Shown here: positions 25,577 through 33,726 of the stretch, piece after piece
Layout: each line of letters opens with the position of its first letter
Numbering within the stretch: the first letter of the stretch is position 1
Assembly (NCBI GenBank): GCA_027484125.1
Contig: JAIXUI010000128.1
Coordinates: 1-37,888 of the forward strand
Direction of reading: 5' to 3'
Origin: Bacteroidota bacterium
GTDB taxonomy: Bacteria; Bacteroidota; Bacteroidia; UBA7662; JAIXUI01
Length of the DNA stretch: 37,888 nt
The notes under the pieces: model-generated
The model's database searches: none
What the model saw: the letters and a program-made list of their open reading frames with translations, nothing else
What the model was told of the DNA's origin: nothing
Translations under genes and position numbers: made by a program

Positions 25577-26122
25577 ATGGAAATAAAACGCTGCGCAATC
25601 GAAGGCTTGATTGAAATACAACCACGCCTTTTTCACGACCCTCGAGGGTACTTTTTAGAATCTTACAACGTAGAAGCATTCGAAAAAGCAGGACTCCCTA
25701 CCAACTTCGTGCAGGATAACCAAAGTTTATCCTCAGCAGGGGTATTGAGAGGCTTACATTTTCAGGCTCCTCCTTTTGCTCAGGGTAAATTAGTAAGAGT
25801 CATCACCGGAAAAGCACTGGATGTGGTGGTTGATATTAGAAAATCTTCTTCCACTTATGGACAACATCATAAGGTTTTACTCGATTCGAATCTACAAAAT
25901 ATGTTTTATGTCCCTCCTGGGTTTGCGCATGGTTTTTTAACCCTGGAAGACAACACCATATTTGCTTACAAATGCACCAATATTTACAACAAAGCTTCAG
26001 AAGGTGGCTTATTGTGGAACGACTCTGATTTAGGAATAGACTGGGGCATTAAAAACCCTCTTGTTTCCGACAAAGACCAGATTCAACCATCGTTGGCTCA
26101 GCTCATCAGTCCATTTGAATGA
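25577..26122 (+). CDS. rfbC: dTDP-4-dehydrorhamnose 3,5-epimerase
   Basis: A 181-residue cupin-fold RmlC enzyme that makes dTDP-4-keto-L-rhamnose for surface polysaccharides. Catalytic His61 lies in GVLRGLHFQ and Lys71 in GKLVRV. Tyr131 in FAYKC and the GFAHGFLTLED segment complete the active site. FVQDNQSLSSAGVLRG is the family signature. Unusually, rfbA, rfbB and rfbD are not adjacent. The stop overlaps the fluC start by ATGA. Confidence 0.95.
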   Translation: MEIKRCAIEGLIEIQPRLFHDPRGYFLESYNVEAFEKAGLPTNFVQDNQSLSSAGVLRGLHFQAPPFAQGKLVRVITGKALDVVVDIRKSSSTYGQHHKVLLDSNLQNMFYVPPGFAHGFLTLEDNTIFAYKCTNIYNKASEGGLLWNDSDLGIDWGIKNPLVSDKDQIQPSLAQLISPFE

Positions 26123-26502
26123 TTTGGGTAATTATAGGTGGAGGAGCAGGTGCCGCATTTCGGTACTGGCTACAAAATTTTCAGCAATTAAAACCAGGAC
26201 AATTTCCTCTTTCCACTTTGTTGGCCAACCTAATTGCCTGTTTTATTTTAGGCTATTTAACGGTGACATTACTCCGAAAACCAGATTCTCGGACGCTTTC
26301 TCTACTGCTTACAACAGGCTTTTGTGGAGGATTGAGTACCTTTTCTACCCTTATGCAAGAAATGCTATTGTTGTGGTGGAATGGCGATTTTAAAATTGGA
26401 GTCCTTTATCTATTTTTGAGCATTGCAACAGGGCTAGCAGCCTTAGTTTTCGGATACCTAATTGGCAATCTTTTTTTGAATCAACAGCATGGCATTGGAT
26501 GA
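26119..26502 (+). CDS. crcB: Fluoride efflux channel FluC (CrcB)
   Basis: A 127-residue, four-helix membrane protein that exports toxic fluoride as a dual-topology dimer. Diagnostic motifs: GGGAGAAFRYW at the N-terminus, the LLANLIACFILGY helix with the conserved Asn, and GFCGGLSTFSTLMQE with the phenylalanines and TFS of the pore. No fluoride riboswitch can be present directly upstream because the gene overlaps rfbC. It overlaps the tryptophan dioxygenase gene by 14 nt. Confidence 0.94.
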   Translation: MIWVIIGGGAGAAFRYWLQNFQQLKPGQFPLSTLLANLIACFILGYLTVTLLRKPDSRTLSLLLTTGFCGGLSTFSTLMQEMLLLWWNGDFKIGVLYLFLSIATGLAALVFGYLIGNLFLNQQHGIG

Positions 26503-27454
26503 GAAAATCTTGGAGAAAATAGAAGCACTCCAAGAGAAATACGACGCGTCGGGACAGGACATGTTGTCCTACCTGGAAGGGCTGCTTTACGCAGATTACC
26601 TTACCTATTGGGACTATATTAACTTAGACATTTTACTTCAGCTGCAACAGCCCAGAACCCCGATTCCTGATGAGAACATCTTCATCATTTATCATCAAAT
26701 CACTGAGTTGTACTTCAAGCTTTGCTTATTGGAAATCGATCAGATTAATCCTGATTCGTTTACAGATGCAGAGTTGGGAATGCGCGTAGCTCGAATGAAT
26801 GCCTACTTCGAGAATATGGTTAGGAGTTTCGCCATCATGGTGGACGGCATGGATCCCAAGCAATTTCTTCAATTCAGAATGGCTCTTTTACCGGCTTCCG
26901 GATTCCAATCAGCCCAATATCGCAAGATTGAAATTTGTTCTACCAGCCTCTTTTTGCTGATGGAACAATCTACAAGAAATGAGTCTGGCGCAAAGGAATC
27001 TTTAAAAAATCAATTCCAACACATTTATTGGAGAAAAGGTGCTACAGAGTTAAAGTCTGGCAAAAAAACCCTCACTTTAACTCAATTTGAGCAAAAGTAT
27101 GACAAGGAGCTATTAGAGCTTGCTGAAAAAATGCATAACCGAAACCTGAATTTCCTACTTGAGAAATTGAACGGTGAGGTTTCAACGCACACAGTTAGTG
27201 TTCTCAGAAAGTTTGATGAGCAGGTCAATATTCACTGGCCCTTGGTTCATTATAAATCGGCAGTGAGGTATCTTCAGAAAAATCCTGCCGACATTGCCGC
27301 AACTGGCGGCACCAACTGGCAAAAGTATCTACCTCCTCGTTTTCAAAAACGAATTTTCTTCCCAACGCTATGGTCACAAACTGAACAAGACAACTGGGGT
27401 AAAGTATGGGTGGATGAACAGTTGGAACAGCTGTTAAGAACCAAACAATCCTGA
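26489..27454 (+). CDS. kynA: Tryptophan 2,3-dioxygenase family protein
   Basis: A 321-residue heme enzyme of the family opening the tryptophan indole ring to N-formylkynurenine. Active-site landmarks align with known TDOs: Tyr40 and Tyr43 (TYWDYINLD), Phe65 and distal His69 (FIIYHQITELYFK), Arg130 before SGFQS for the substrate carboxylate, and heme-ligand His254 (WPLVHYKSAVRYL). The ATGG threonine is Thr272; the loop between His254 and Thr272 is about four residues longer than in typical TDOs, and canonical GTGGSSG is replaced by ATGGTNW. Activity is likely but divergence is real. No other kynurenine-pathway gene is nearby. Confidence 0.9.
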   Translation: MALDEKILEKIEALQEKYDASGQDMLSYLEGLLYADYLTYWDYINLDILLQLQQPRTPIPDENIFIIYHQITELYFKLCLLEIDQINPDSFTDAELGMRVARMNAYFENMVRSFAIMVDGMDPKQFLQFRMALLPASGFQSAQYRKIEICSTSLFLLMEQSTRNESGAKESLKNQFQHIYWRKGATELKSGKKTLTLTQFEQKYDKELLELAEKMHNRNLNFLLEKLNGEVSTHTVSVLRKFDEQVNIHWPLVHYKSAVRYLQKNPADIAATGGTNWQKYLPPRFQKRIFFPTLWSQTEQDNWGKVWVDEQLEQLLRTKQS

Positions 27455-27455
27455 T

Positions 27456-28355
27456 TTGAAAGATCCCGGAAAACTACTTCGGCTTTTTCGGACTGTAAAC
27501 ATGCTCTGTAGTCCCGGAAAGGGCTATCTGGTTGCCGAGATTTGCGAGGAACTCGCAGTCTCCTTCAAAACAGTTTACCGGGATCTTGCCATTTTAGAAA
27601 AAACCGGCATTGAGTTAATCCGTTCCGATACGGGAAGATACCGCGTAGCAAAAGGTTGGGAATTAAACAAACAACTACATTTTAGTGCCGAGGAAAGTGA
27701 AGTACTTCTTCATGCCGTTTCTGCACTTCCTGAAGGACCGGTTCGTCAGTTTTTGGAAATGAAACTGTCGGCCATGACCGATCCAACTTTGAGGCTGAAT
27801 CTTATAATAAGCCAGAAAACAGGCACTTTCCTACATGAGCTTCATCAATGTATTCGCGACAAAAAACAAGTATTTCTACTTAATTATCGATCTGCTTTCG
27901 GAAAGTCAGAACGTGATCGACTTATTGAACCCATACAACTTAGCCCCAACGCACAAGCTGTTTGGGCTTATGAACCGAAAGATAAAACCAGTAAGCTTTT
28001 CAAGCTAGATCGGATCGGCAGCTTGAAAATCCTACCTGCTGGTTGGCAGTTTGAAGGTTATCATCAACAAGTTAAGTTCGATTTATTCGGATTACCGTTG
28101 CGCAATCCTCAAGTTATTTCGCTTAAGATGGGGATTTTAGCAGCATCCATTCTACAAGAAGAATACCCCGCCTCGAGAAGTCTGATACAAGGTTTAGAGA
28201 AAGATTCCTATCTTCTTGAAACAGAAGTAGATGGCTATGCAGCAATTTCCCGATTTGTCCTTGGACTTATGGACGATGTGCAAATCATTGGACCGGTTGA
28301 ATGGAAGCATTATTTGGCTGAAAGACTGCGCCAATCGAAACTTTTTCAGGAATAA
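27456..28355 (+). CDS. WYL-domain transcriptional regulator
   Basis: A 299-residue regulator with an N-terminal helix-turn-helix (about 6-55; AEICEELAVSFKTVYRDLAILEKTG is a DeoR/HTH_11-type reader) and a WYL ligand-sensing domain (about 130-200, ending KLFKLDRIGSLKIL), then a WCX-like C-terminal tail. Initiation is at TTG, one base after the dioxygenase stop; an in-frame TAA lies just upstream, and the first ATG (codon 15) would cut into the helix-turn-helix. It is the last gene of the nhaD-rfbC-fluC-kynA run. Its ligand and targets are unknown; a palindromic site 13 nt after its stop is a candidate target. Confidence 0.88.
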   Translation: MKDPGKLLRLFRTVNMLCSPGKGYLVAEICEELAVSFKTVYRDLAILEKTGIELIRSDTGRYRVAKGWELNKQLHFSAEESEVLLHAVSALPEGPVRQFLEMKLSAMTDPTLRLNLIISQKTGTFLHELHQCIRDKKQVFLLNYRSAFGKSERDRLIEPIQLSPNAQAVWAYEPKDKTSKLFKLDRIGSLKILPAGWQFEGYHQQVKFDLFGLPLRNPQVISLKMGILAASILQEEYPASRSLIQGLEKDSYLLETEVDGYAAISRFVLGLMDDVQIIGPVEWKHYLAERLRQSKLFQE

Positions 28356-28367
28356 GTCAATTTTATT

Positions 28368-28390
28368 TTGTCACAAGGTGACAATTGTCA
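28368..28390. promoter_or_regulatory. Overlapping palindromes, candidate operator
   Basis: TTGTCAC-AAG-GTGACAA (28368-28384) is a perfect 7-bp inverted repeat. It overlaps TGACAATTGTCA (28379-28390), a perfect 12-bp palindrome. Together they give three alternating TTGTCA half-sites, between the WYL regulator and the small zinc-ribbon gene (ATG 33 nt downstream). The arrangement looks like a multi-site binding region for a dimeric regulator. Confidence 0.5.
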
Positions 28391-28422
28391 TACAGAGCTT
28401 TGTTTCATTAAAAATAAGCCCA

Positions 28423-28599
28423 ATGACACGCTGTTGCCAATGTGAAAACCAAGCGCTGGTGAGTGTAGAAACCCAGTGTGACCTCTGCCAAGGTCAAATT
28501 TTGCCTGAGATGACAGAAGCATCTCATTATCCGGACCTCCAAGAATTAGTGGAAGAATGGTTGGCATGGGAATCAGAAGAGCCAGCTTACGCTGCTTAA
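28423..28599 (+). CDS. Small zinc-ribbon-like protein, 58 residues
   Basis: A short gene with ATG at 28423 and TAA at 28597-28599. The first 25 residues carry two CXXC knuckles (Cys4/Cys7 and Cys19/Cys22, plus Cys5), as in a small zinc ribbon. The remainder is acidic with a predicted helix (LQELVEEWLAWESEE). I do not recognise a named family. Support for it being real: the knuckle spacing, a palindromic site upstream, and a second short gene 19 nt downstream in the same direction. Confidence 0.6.
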   Translation: MTRCCQCENQALVSVETQCDLCQGQILPEMTEASHYPDLQELVEEWLAWESEEPAYAA

Positions 28600-28618
28600 C
28601 CTACTAATTACATCAACC

Positions 28619-28969
28619 ATGAAAAGGCAATTATTCAAGCTATTGAGGTTGGTTGGAGTGCTAAAAAAGCCTCAACCACAAGAATTACTGGAAAGAACCA
28701 TCTTCCAAAAAGGGCTTACACCCATGGATGAAAGAATTCCAGTGGGTACTAAACCCTTAAACGTAGCATTTGAGCGTACACCTGACGGTCAAGGCTGGAT
28801 TACTCAGATAAGAGCAGGGCGTACGTTAATCGGTAGGCTCCCGGAAGCAGATACGAGAGTTATTCGCCATCAATGGAATGGAGGCCACGAGCTTAAGGTT
28901 TCTGTGGTGGAAATCAAAGCATGTGGCCTTCCGTGGGAACGAGTTCGAGTAAAAATTGAACGTGCTTAA
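28619..28969 (+). CDS. Uncharacterised protein, 116 residues, faint HIRAN-like C-terminal half
   Basis: A basic N-terminal helix (KRQLFKLLRLVGVLKK) is followed by a beta-rich segment. Residues about 65-115 (GRTLIGRLPEADTRVI, then GHELKVSVVEI) loosely recall the second half of a HIRAN domain, found beside DNA-processing enzymes, but the first half is not recognisable and the match may be chance. It probably shares a transcript with the 58-residue gene. Its stop overlaps the stop of the convergent HD gene (TTAA shared). Function unknown. Confidence 0.65.
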   Translation: MKRQLFKLLRLVGVLKKPQPQELLERTIFQKGLTPMDERIPVGTKPLNVAFERTPDGQGWITQIRAGRTLIGRLPEADTRVIRHQWNGGHELKVSVVEIKACGLPWERVRVKIERA

Positions 28970-31032
28970 AGTGCTTTAGGATATTCTATCCGAACGTGAT
29001 AGATGTTGTTCAACATTCGCTTAAAGATTAGCCTGGTTCGGGCAATGTCCTTCAAAGTGATGGCTGCATTTTCAAACTGCCCATTTTCCATTTGCTTGTC
29101 GATGATTCTATCCACTAGCTTGCTAATGCTTGACTCATCGTAAACTTTTAAGCTTCTTGAAGCGGCTTCTACTGAATCTGCCATCATCAATACAGCGGTT
29201 TCTTTGGAGAAAGGCCTAGGGCCCGGATATCTGAATTTATCTTCTTGGACCGGGCGATCCGGGAAGTTTCGAAGAAAAGAATGGTAGAAATATTCAACCC
29301 GCTGATCGCCATGGTGTGTACGAATAAAGTCGATAATAATCTCTGGGATTTTATTCTGCCTCGCGAGGCGAATACCTTCTATGACATGGGAAATGATTAT
29401 AGATGCGCTTTCTTCATAAGGAAGCTCATCATGAGGATTAACTCCATTAGCCTGATTTTCAATAAAGTAAATCGGGAGACGCATCTTCCCTATATCATGG
29501 TACAAAGCACCAACTCTCGTTAGTAAGGTATTTCCTCCGATTTCATAAATGGCAGCCTCCGCAAGATTGGCTACTTGAAGCGAATGTTGAAAGGTACCCG
29601 GAGCTTTAAATGACAGCTCCTTTAACAAATCAGAATTGGAATCAGACAATTCTAACAAAGTGACTTCAGATACTAATCCAAAGAGTTTTTCATAAATATA
29701 AATCAGTGGTGATGCCAATAAAGTAAGTAGTGCATTGATTCCAAACATGACCAGATACTGCGTTTTCAACTGACTGATGTCGCCGGAACGAAGCATGTAC
29801 CAACCTGAAATAGCTAAGGCATAAGCCAGAAAAATGACTAACGCGGTTGCGAAAAAACGACTGCGCTTTCTTATGGAGATCAGGCTGTAAACTGCAGCTA
29901 ATCCGGAAACACTTTGAAGCATGATAAACTCCGTAGATTCTGAAGCAAAGAAGGATAAAATCAATACGGTTGTTAAATGAGTGATTACCGCTGTTACACT
30001 ATCATAGAACACCCTTGTGATGATAGGAAGTATGCAAAGCGGTAAATAATAAAGTGTTTGAATATCAGAATTATTGGCTAGAGAAAAGAGAATAGCAGTT
30101 AACAACATATTGGATAACAGCAACAGCAAACGTCGATTATCTAAGTATACTTCACGTTTAAAATTATATAGAAACGCCAGATATAATCCTATTAAAAGCG
30201 CAATAATGATCAACTGACCAATTACAATGACTGTTTGCTGCAAACTGCTGGCTGCACTGGATTCCAGCTCTTGTTTAAGAGACTGGAGAATTCGAAACTT
30301 TTCCGGAGTAACAATTCCTCCCTGAACAATCAGCAGTTCTCCTTTTTGAACCATACCGTCGGTGGTCATCACCTCACCTACTAGCTCTTCTTTAAGATTA
30401 GCAGTGAGTAACGAATCAAACAGAACGCTGTAGGCTAAATTTTTCTCAATCAAAGGAGCAATTACCTTGGCCTGATTGGGAGGAATTCCAGTCAAACAAT
30501 AATCATAAGCTTGTTGAAGGCTAAAAAACTCTTGGTAAGGGCGTACATCAGGCGTATTGCGCGGGCCAATTAAGGCTATTTGCTGCGCATTATTGAACTG
30601 TGAATTGTCGAAAGGAGCAACTAAACCTTTGCGATAGATGGCTTTGAATCTGAAAATCAAAGAATCTTTAATGAGCGTGTTGTTCTTGGATTTGAGCTTT
30701 TGTAAGAGCACCTGGTTATTTAAATCCCGATTTAACCCATCTATAGCTTTCAAAAGAGCGGCACTATCTACCCGGAAACAAGGAAAAAAGCGCTCCATGG
30801 CTTTTCTTCTGTCAGCATCCAATTCTTCAGGAGATCGCTGAACAGGAAAATCAAATGGTGCAAGTAAATCATTGTGATGCCATGCTTTACCCTTTTCAAA
30901 CGAGTAGGAAAAACTAATTTCCTTTGGCAATACATACACCAGCGCAAGAATGGTAACCGCTGCCATAAGCAGTCTTAGAACCATCACATAATTGACTCTA
31001 AAATTTCTTACCCAGGAAGAGAAATCAGGCAT
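28966..31032 (-). CDS. 7TM-HD (PgpH-type) membrane phosphohydrolase
   Basis: 688 residues, counted from the ATG at 31032; a longer open frame starts in the divergent thiolase gene and is rejected. Order: one N-terminal membrane helix (about 15-34), a large extracytoplasmic domain (about 35-265), a block of about seven membrane helices (267-455), then a cytoplasmic HD domain with HSLQVANL (His483), YHDIGK (His512-Asp513) and THHGD. This architecture matches PgpH, a phosphodiesterase that degrades cyclic di-AMP; the same activity is inferred here. It diverges from the thiolase gene across 53 nt. Confidence 0.92.
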   Translation of the reverse strand: MPDFSSWVRNFRVNYVMVLRLLMAAVTILALVYVLPKEISFSYSFEKGKAWHHNDLLAPFDFPVQRSPEELDADRRKAMERFFPCFRVDSAALLKAIDGLNRDLNNQVLLQKLKSKNNTLIKDSLIFRFKAIYRKGLVAPFDNSQFNNAQQIALIGPRNTPDVRPYQEFFSLQQAYDYCLTGIPPNQAKVIAPLIEKNLAYSVLFDSLLTANLKEELVGEVMTTDGMVQKGELLIVQGGIVTPEKFRILQSLKQELESSAASSLQQTVIVIGQLIIIALLIGLYLAFLYNFKREVYLDNRRLLLLLSNMLLTAILFSLANNSDIQTLYYLPLCILPIITRVFYDSVTAVITHLTTVLILSFFASESTEFIMLQSVSGLAAVYSLISIRKRSRFFATALVIFLAYALAISGWYMLRSGDISQLKTQYLVMFGINALLTLLASPLIYIYEKLFGLVSEVTLLELSDSNSDLLKELSFKAPGTFQHSLQVANLAEAAIYEIGGNTLLTRVGALYHDIGKMRLPIYFIENQANGVNPHDELPYEESASIIISHVIEGIRLARQNKIPEIIIDFIRTHHGDQRVEYFYHSFLRNFPDRPVQEDKFRYPGPRPFSKETAVLMMADSVEAASRSLKVYDESSISKLVDRIIDKQMENGQFENAAITLKDIARTRLIFKRMLNNIYHVRIEYPKAL

Positions 31033-31055
31033 GAGCGGAAGATAACAAATAAGGC

Positions 31056-31063
31056 TACCTTTG
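31056..31063 (+). promoter_or_regulatory. Candidate -7 promoter box for the thiolase gene
   Basis: TACCTTTG exactly matches TAnnTTTG, 22 nt before the ATG at 31086, inside the 53-nt divergent region. A -33 element is not evident. Confidence 0.4.
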
Positions 31064-31085
31064 CGCCACCTGTAATTAATCCTCG

Positions 31086-32264
31086 ATGAAAGAAGTTTGC
31101 ATTGTATCGGTGGCAAGAACCCCGATTGGAAGTTTTAATGGCTCCTTAGCCTCCTTTTCTGCCACTCAGTTAGGCGCTCATGTGATTCGTCATGCCGTCA
31201 AACGAGCCGGCATACAACCGGAATCAGTCCAGGAAGTATTCATGGGAAATGTTCTTTCCGCCAACTTAGGACAGGCTCCAGCAACCCAAGCGGCTTTGTT
31301 TGCTGGATTGCCCAATACAGTTCCATGTACCACCGTGAATAAAGTATGCGCTTCCGGTATGAAAGCCATCATGCTTGCTGCCCAAAGTATTGCTTTAGGT
31401 CAGAATGATATCGTAGTTGCCGGTGGTATGGAAAGCATGTCTAATGTTCCTTATTATTTGCCACAAAATAGAAATGGTGCACGTTTAGGCCATGGGCAGG
31501 TAATTGATGGCATCGTGAAAGACGGACTTTGGGATGTCTATAAAGATTATCACATGGGTAGTGCTGCAGAACTTTGTGCTTCTGAAATGAAATTTAGCCG
31601 CGAACAGCAAGATCAATTTGCGATTGAATCCTACAAAAGAGCGCAAGCCGCAACAGCCGAGGGCATGTTCAACGACGAAATTGCGCCAGTAGAGGTTCCA
31701 GTTAGAGGAAAGGACCCTATTGTAGTGGCTGTAGATGAAGAATTGGGCAAAGTAAACTTTGATAAAATTCCTGGTTTAAAGCCTGTTTTCCAGAAAGATG
31801 GTACCGTAACCGCTGCCAATGCGTCATCAATTAATGATGGTGCTGCTGCAGTAGTATTAATGAGTATGGAAAAAGCACAAGAGCTTGGCCTGAAGCCATT
31901 GGCCAAAATTAGAGGATATGCTGATGCAGCACATGCTCCTGAATGGTTCACTACAGCACCTGCAAAAGCAGTTCCTATCGCCATGGAACGCGCTGGCGTA
32001 AAAGCAGAAGAGGTTGATTTCTATGAATTGAACGAAGCTTTTTCTGTGGTTTGCTTGGCCAACAACCAGTTGCTCAATATTCCTGAAGAAAAAGCCAACG
32101 TTTTGGGTGGTGCGGTGTCTATCGGTCACCCTATTGGTTGTTCTGGCGCACGAATTATTGTGACTTTAACAACAGTACTGAATAAAAAAGGTGGCAAAAT
32201 TGGCGTTGCAGGCATCTGTAACGGAGGCGGTGGTGCCTCTGCTATGGTGCTAGAGCGCATCTAA
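31086..32264 (+). CDS. Acetyl-CoA C-acetyltransferase (thiolase)
   Basis: A 392-residue thiolase that condenses or cleaves acyl-CoA with acetyl-CoA. Nucleophile Cys88 lies in NKVCASGMKA; the C-terminal catalytic residues are in GGAVSIGHPIGCSGARI (His) and CNGGGGASA (Cys). NEAFSVV is also conserved. The sequence fits the biosynthetic/degradative acetoacetyl-CoA thiolase group (AtoB/PhaA-like). No hydroxyacyl-CoA dehydrogenase or CoA-transferase gene is adjacent, so the exact pathway is open. A terminator follows. Confidence 0.95.
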   Translation: MKEVCIVSVARTPIGSFNGSLASFSATQLGAHVIRHAVKRAGIQPESVQEVFMGNVLSANLGQAPATQAALFAGLPNTVPCTTVNKVCASGMKAIMLAAQSIALGQNDIVVAGGMESMSNVPYYLPQNRNGARLGHGQVIDGIVKDGLWDVYKDYHMGSAAELCASEMKFSREQQDQFAIESYKRAQAATAEGMFNDEIAPVEVPVRGKDPIVVAVDEELGKVNFDKIPGLKPVFQKDGTVTAANASSINDGAAAVVLMSMEKAQELGLKPLAKIRGYADAAHAPEWFTTAPAKAVPIAMERAGVKAEEVDFYELNEAFSVVCLANNQLLNIPEEKANVLGGAVSIGHPIGCSGARIIVTLTTVLNKKGGKIGVAGICNGGGGASAMVLERI

Positions 32265-32289
32265 GCAAATCGCAATTAATCAATGAATT

Positions 32290-32324
32290 ACCGTCCGAAG
32301 GTGACTCCGGGCGGTATTTTTTTT
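32290..32324 (+). terminator. Rho-independent terminator of the thiolase gene
   Basis: ACCGTCCG (32290-32297) pairs with CGGGCGGT (32308-32315), one G-T wobble, with a 10-nt loop and a run of eight T bases. It lies between the thiolase stop and the MATE ATG. Confidence 0.8.
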
Positions 32325-32333
32325 AATCCCAAC

Positions 32334-33680
32334 ATGCTCAAAGTCCAAAAAGCTGATCTAAAACAAGCACTTACACTGGCATTGCCCATCATCGCGGGCA
32401 ATATGTCCCACATGCTTATTCAGGTGTTCGATAACATCATGATTGGTCAACTTGGGGCGAAAAGCTTGGCGGCAGCCACCATGGCCGGAAGCATCTTCGT
32501 GGTGCCTTTGGTTTTTGGTCTTGGCATCAGCATGGCGATGTCTTCCTTAGTGGCACAATTTCGCGGTGCAGGTGAAGATGATAAATTGCAACGATTCGCG
32601 ACCAGCAGCCTTACTACTGGCATTATTTCAGGGCTCATCTTGATGGGAGTTTGTTTGGGAATTATGCCCTTCCTGCACCACTTCAACCCGGATCAAGAGT
32701 TGGTGGCTTTAGCGAAACCTTATTACCTATTGATAGCGATTTCTATTTTCCCAGCCCTCATCTTCAATGCACTCAAACAATTAGCCGATGGAATGGAAAT
32801 TCTCCGACCAGGCTTATGGATCGGGATGGCTTCCATTGGGCTGAATGTATTTTATAACTGGATGTTCATGTATGGAAAGCTGGGTGCTCCTGAAATGGGA
32901 CTAACCGGAGCCGGTGTAGGAACCTTGCTGGCAAGAATATCCATGGTAATAATGTTCTTGGTGGTTTATCGCATACACCCACAGCTAAAAAAACTCCTTT
33001 CCATCAAAGGATTTTTAACGAAAATTAAAGGAGCGTTTATAGTAAGATTGCTCAAACTAGGAGTTCCTACCGGATTTCAATATGTGTTCGAAGCTGGTGC
33101 TTTTGCAGGAAGTTCTATCCTGATTGGATGGATTGGCCACCGCGAGATGGCTGCACACCTCATCGCACTAAATCTTGCTTCTTTGACATATATGGCCTCT
33201 ATGGGCTTGAGTGGCGCAGGAACCATCCTCGTAGGTCATGCCTACGGCGCAAAAGATCCGTCGAGAATGAAACGTCATGCCAACGCAGTGATGCTATTAG
33301 GTGTGCTAATCATGGTGCTTTGTAGCCTAGCATTTATTTTCTTCAATCACCAATTACCGTTGTTGTATATCAAAGATGTTGAAGTACAAGTAATTGCGGC
33401 CAGACTCATGCTTATTGCGGCATTCTTCCAGTTTTCAGACAGCATACAATGTATAGCCGGGGGCTTACTTCGTGGGTTAGAGGATGCCAAAATCCCCACC
33501 TTGCTCATTCTTGTTGCTTATTGGGTGATTGGATTACCCATTGGCTATGGTTTAGCCTTTCATACTTCTCTGGGAGTAGATGGCATTTGGTATGGATTTG
33601 TAGCAGGTTTAACCGCCTCTGCAAGCCTGCTAACCATTCGCTTTTACCGTCATGAAAAACTACGATTAACAGCCCAATAG
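32334..33680 (+). CDS. MATE family multidrug/sodium efflux transporter
   Basis: 448 residues with about 12 hydrophobic segments in two homologous halves. The conserved LPIIAGNMSHMLIQVFDNIMIGQLG in helix 1 and FQYVFEAGAFAGSSILIG at the start of the second half place it in the MATE superfamily (NorM-like), exporting cationic drugs against Na+ or H+. The start is set at ATG 32334: a frame open from 32283 would have the thiolase terminator inside its coding sequence and adds a non-conserved tail. Substrate unknown. The promoter may lie in the short space after the terminator, or there is read-through. Confidence 0.9.
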   Translation: MLKVQKADLKQALTLALPIIAGNMSHMLIQVFDNIMIGQLGAKSLAAATMAGSIFVVPLVFGLGISMAMSSLVAQFRGAGEDDKLQRFATSSLTTGIISGLILMGVCLGIMPFLHHFNPDQELVALAKPYYLLIAISIFPALIFNALKQLADGMEILRPGLWIGMASIGLNVFYNWMFMYGKLGAPEMGLTGAGVGTLLARISMVIMFLVVYRIHPQLKKLLSIKGFLTKIKGAFIVRLLKLGVPTGFQYVFEAGAFAGSSILIGWIGHREMAAHLIALNLASLTYMASMGLSGAGTILVGHAYGAKDPSRMKRHANAVMLLGVLIMVLCSLAFIFFNHQLPLLYIKDVEVQVIAARLMLIAAFFQFSDSIQCIAGGLLRGLEDAKIPTLLILVAYWVIGLPIGYGLAFHTSLGVDGIWYGFVAGLTASASLLTIRFYRHEKLRLTAQ

Positions 33681-33726
33681 CTCAGGTCATTCCATAATTC
33701 AAGGAATACTGCTATTTTGAAGTCGT

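Noticed and set aside
26100-26125. Fluoride riboswitch ahead of fluC
   Set aside because: The gene overlaps rfbC by 4 nt and no crcB-motif fold can be placed in the coding sequence upstream.
30900-31116. Longer N-terminus for the 7TM-HD protein starting at 31116
   Set aside because: It would run through the divergent region and into the thiolase gene, and the added residues precede the normal first membrane helix without homologous character.
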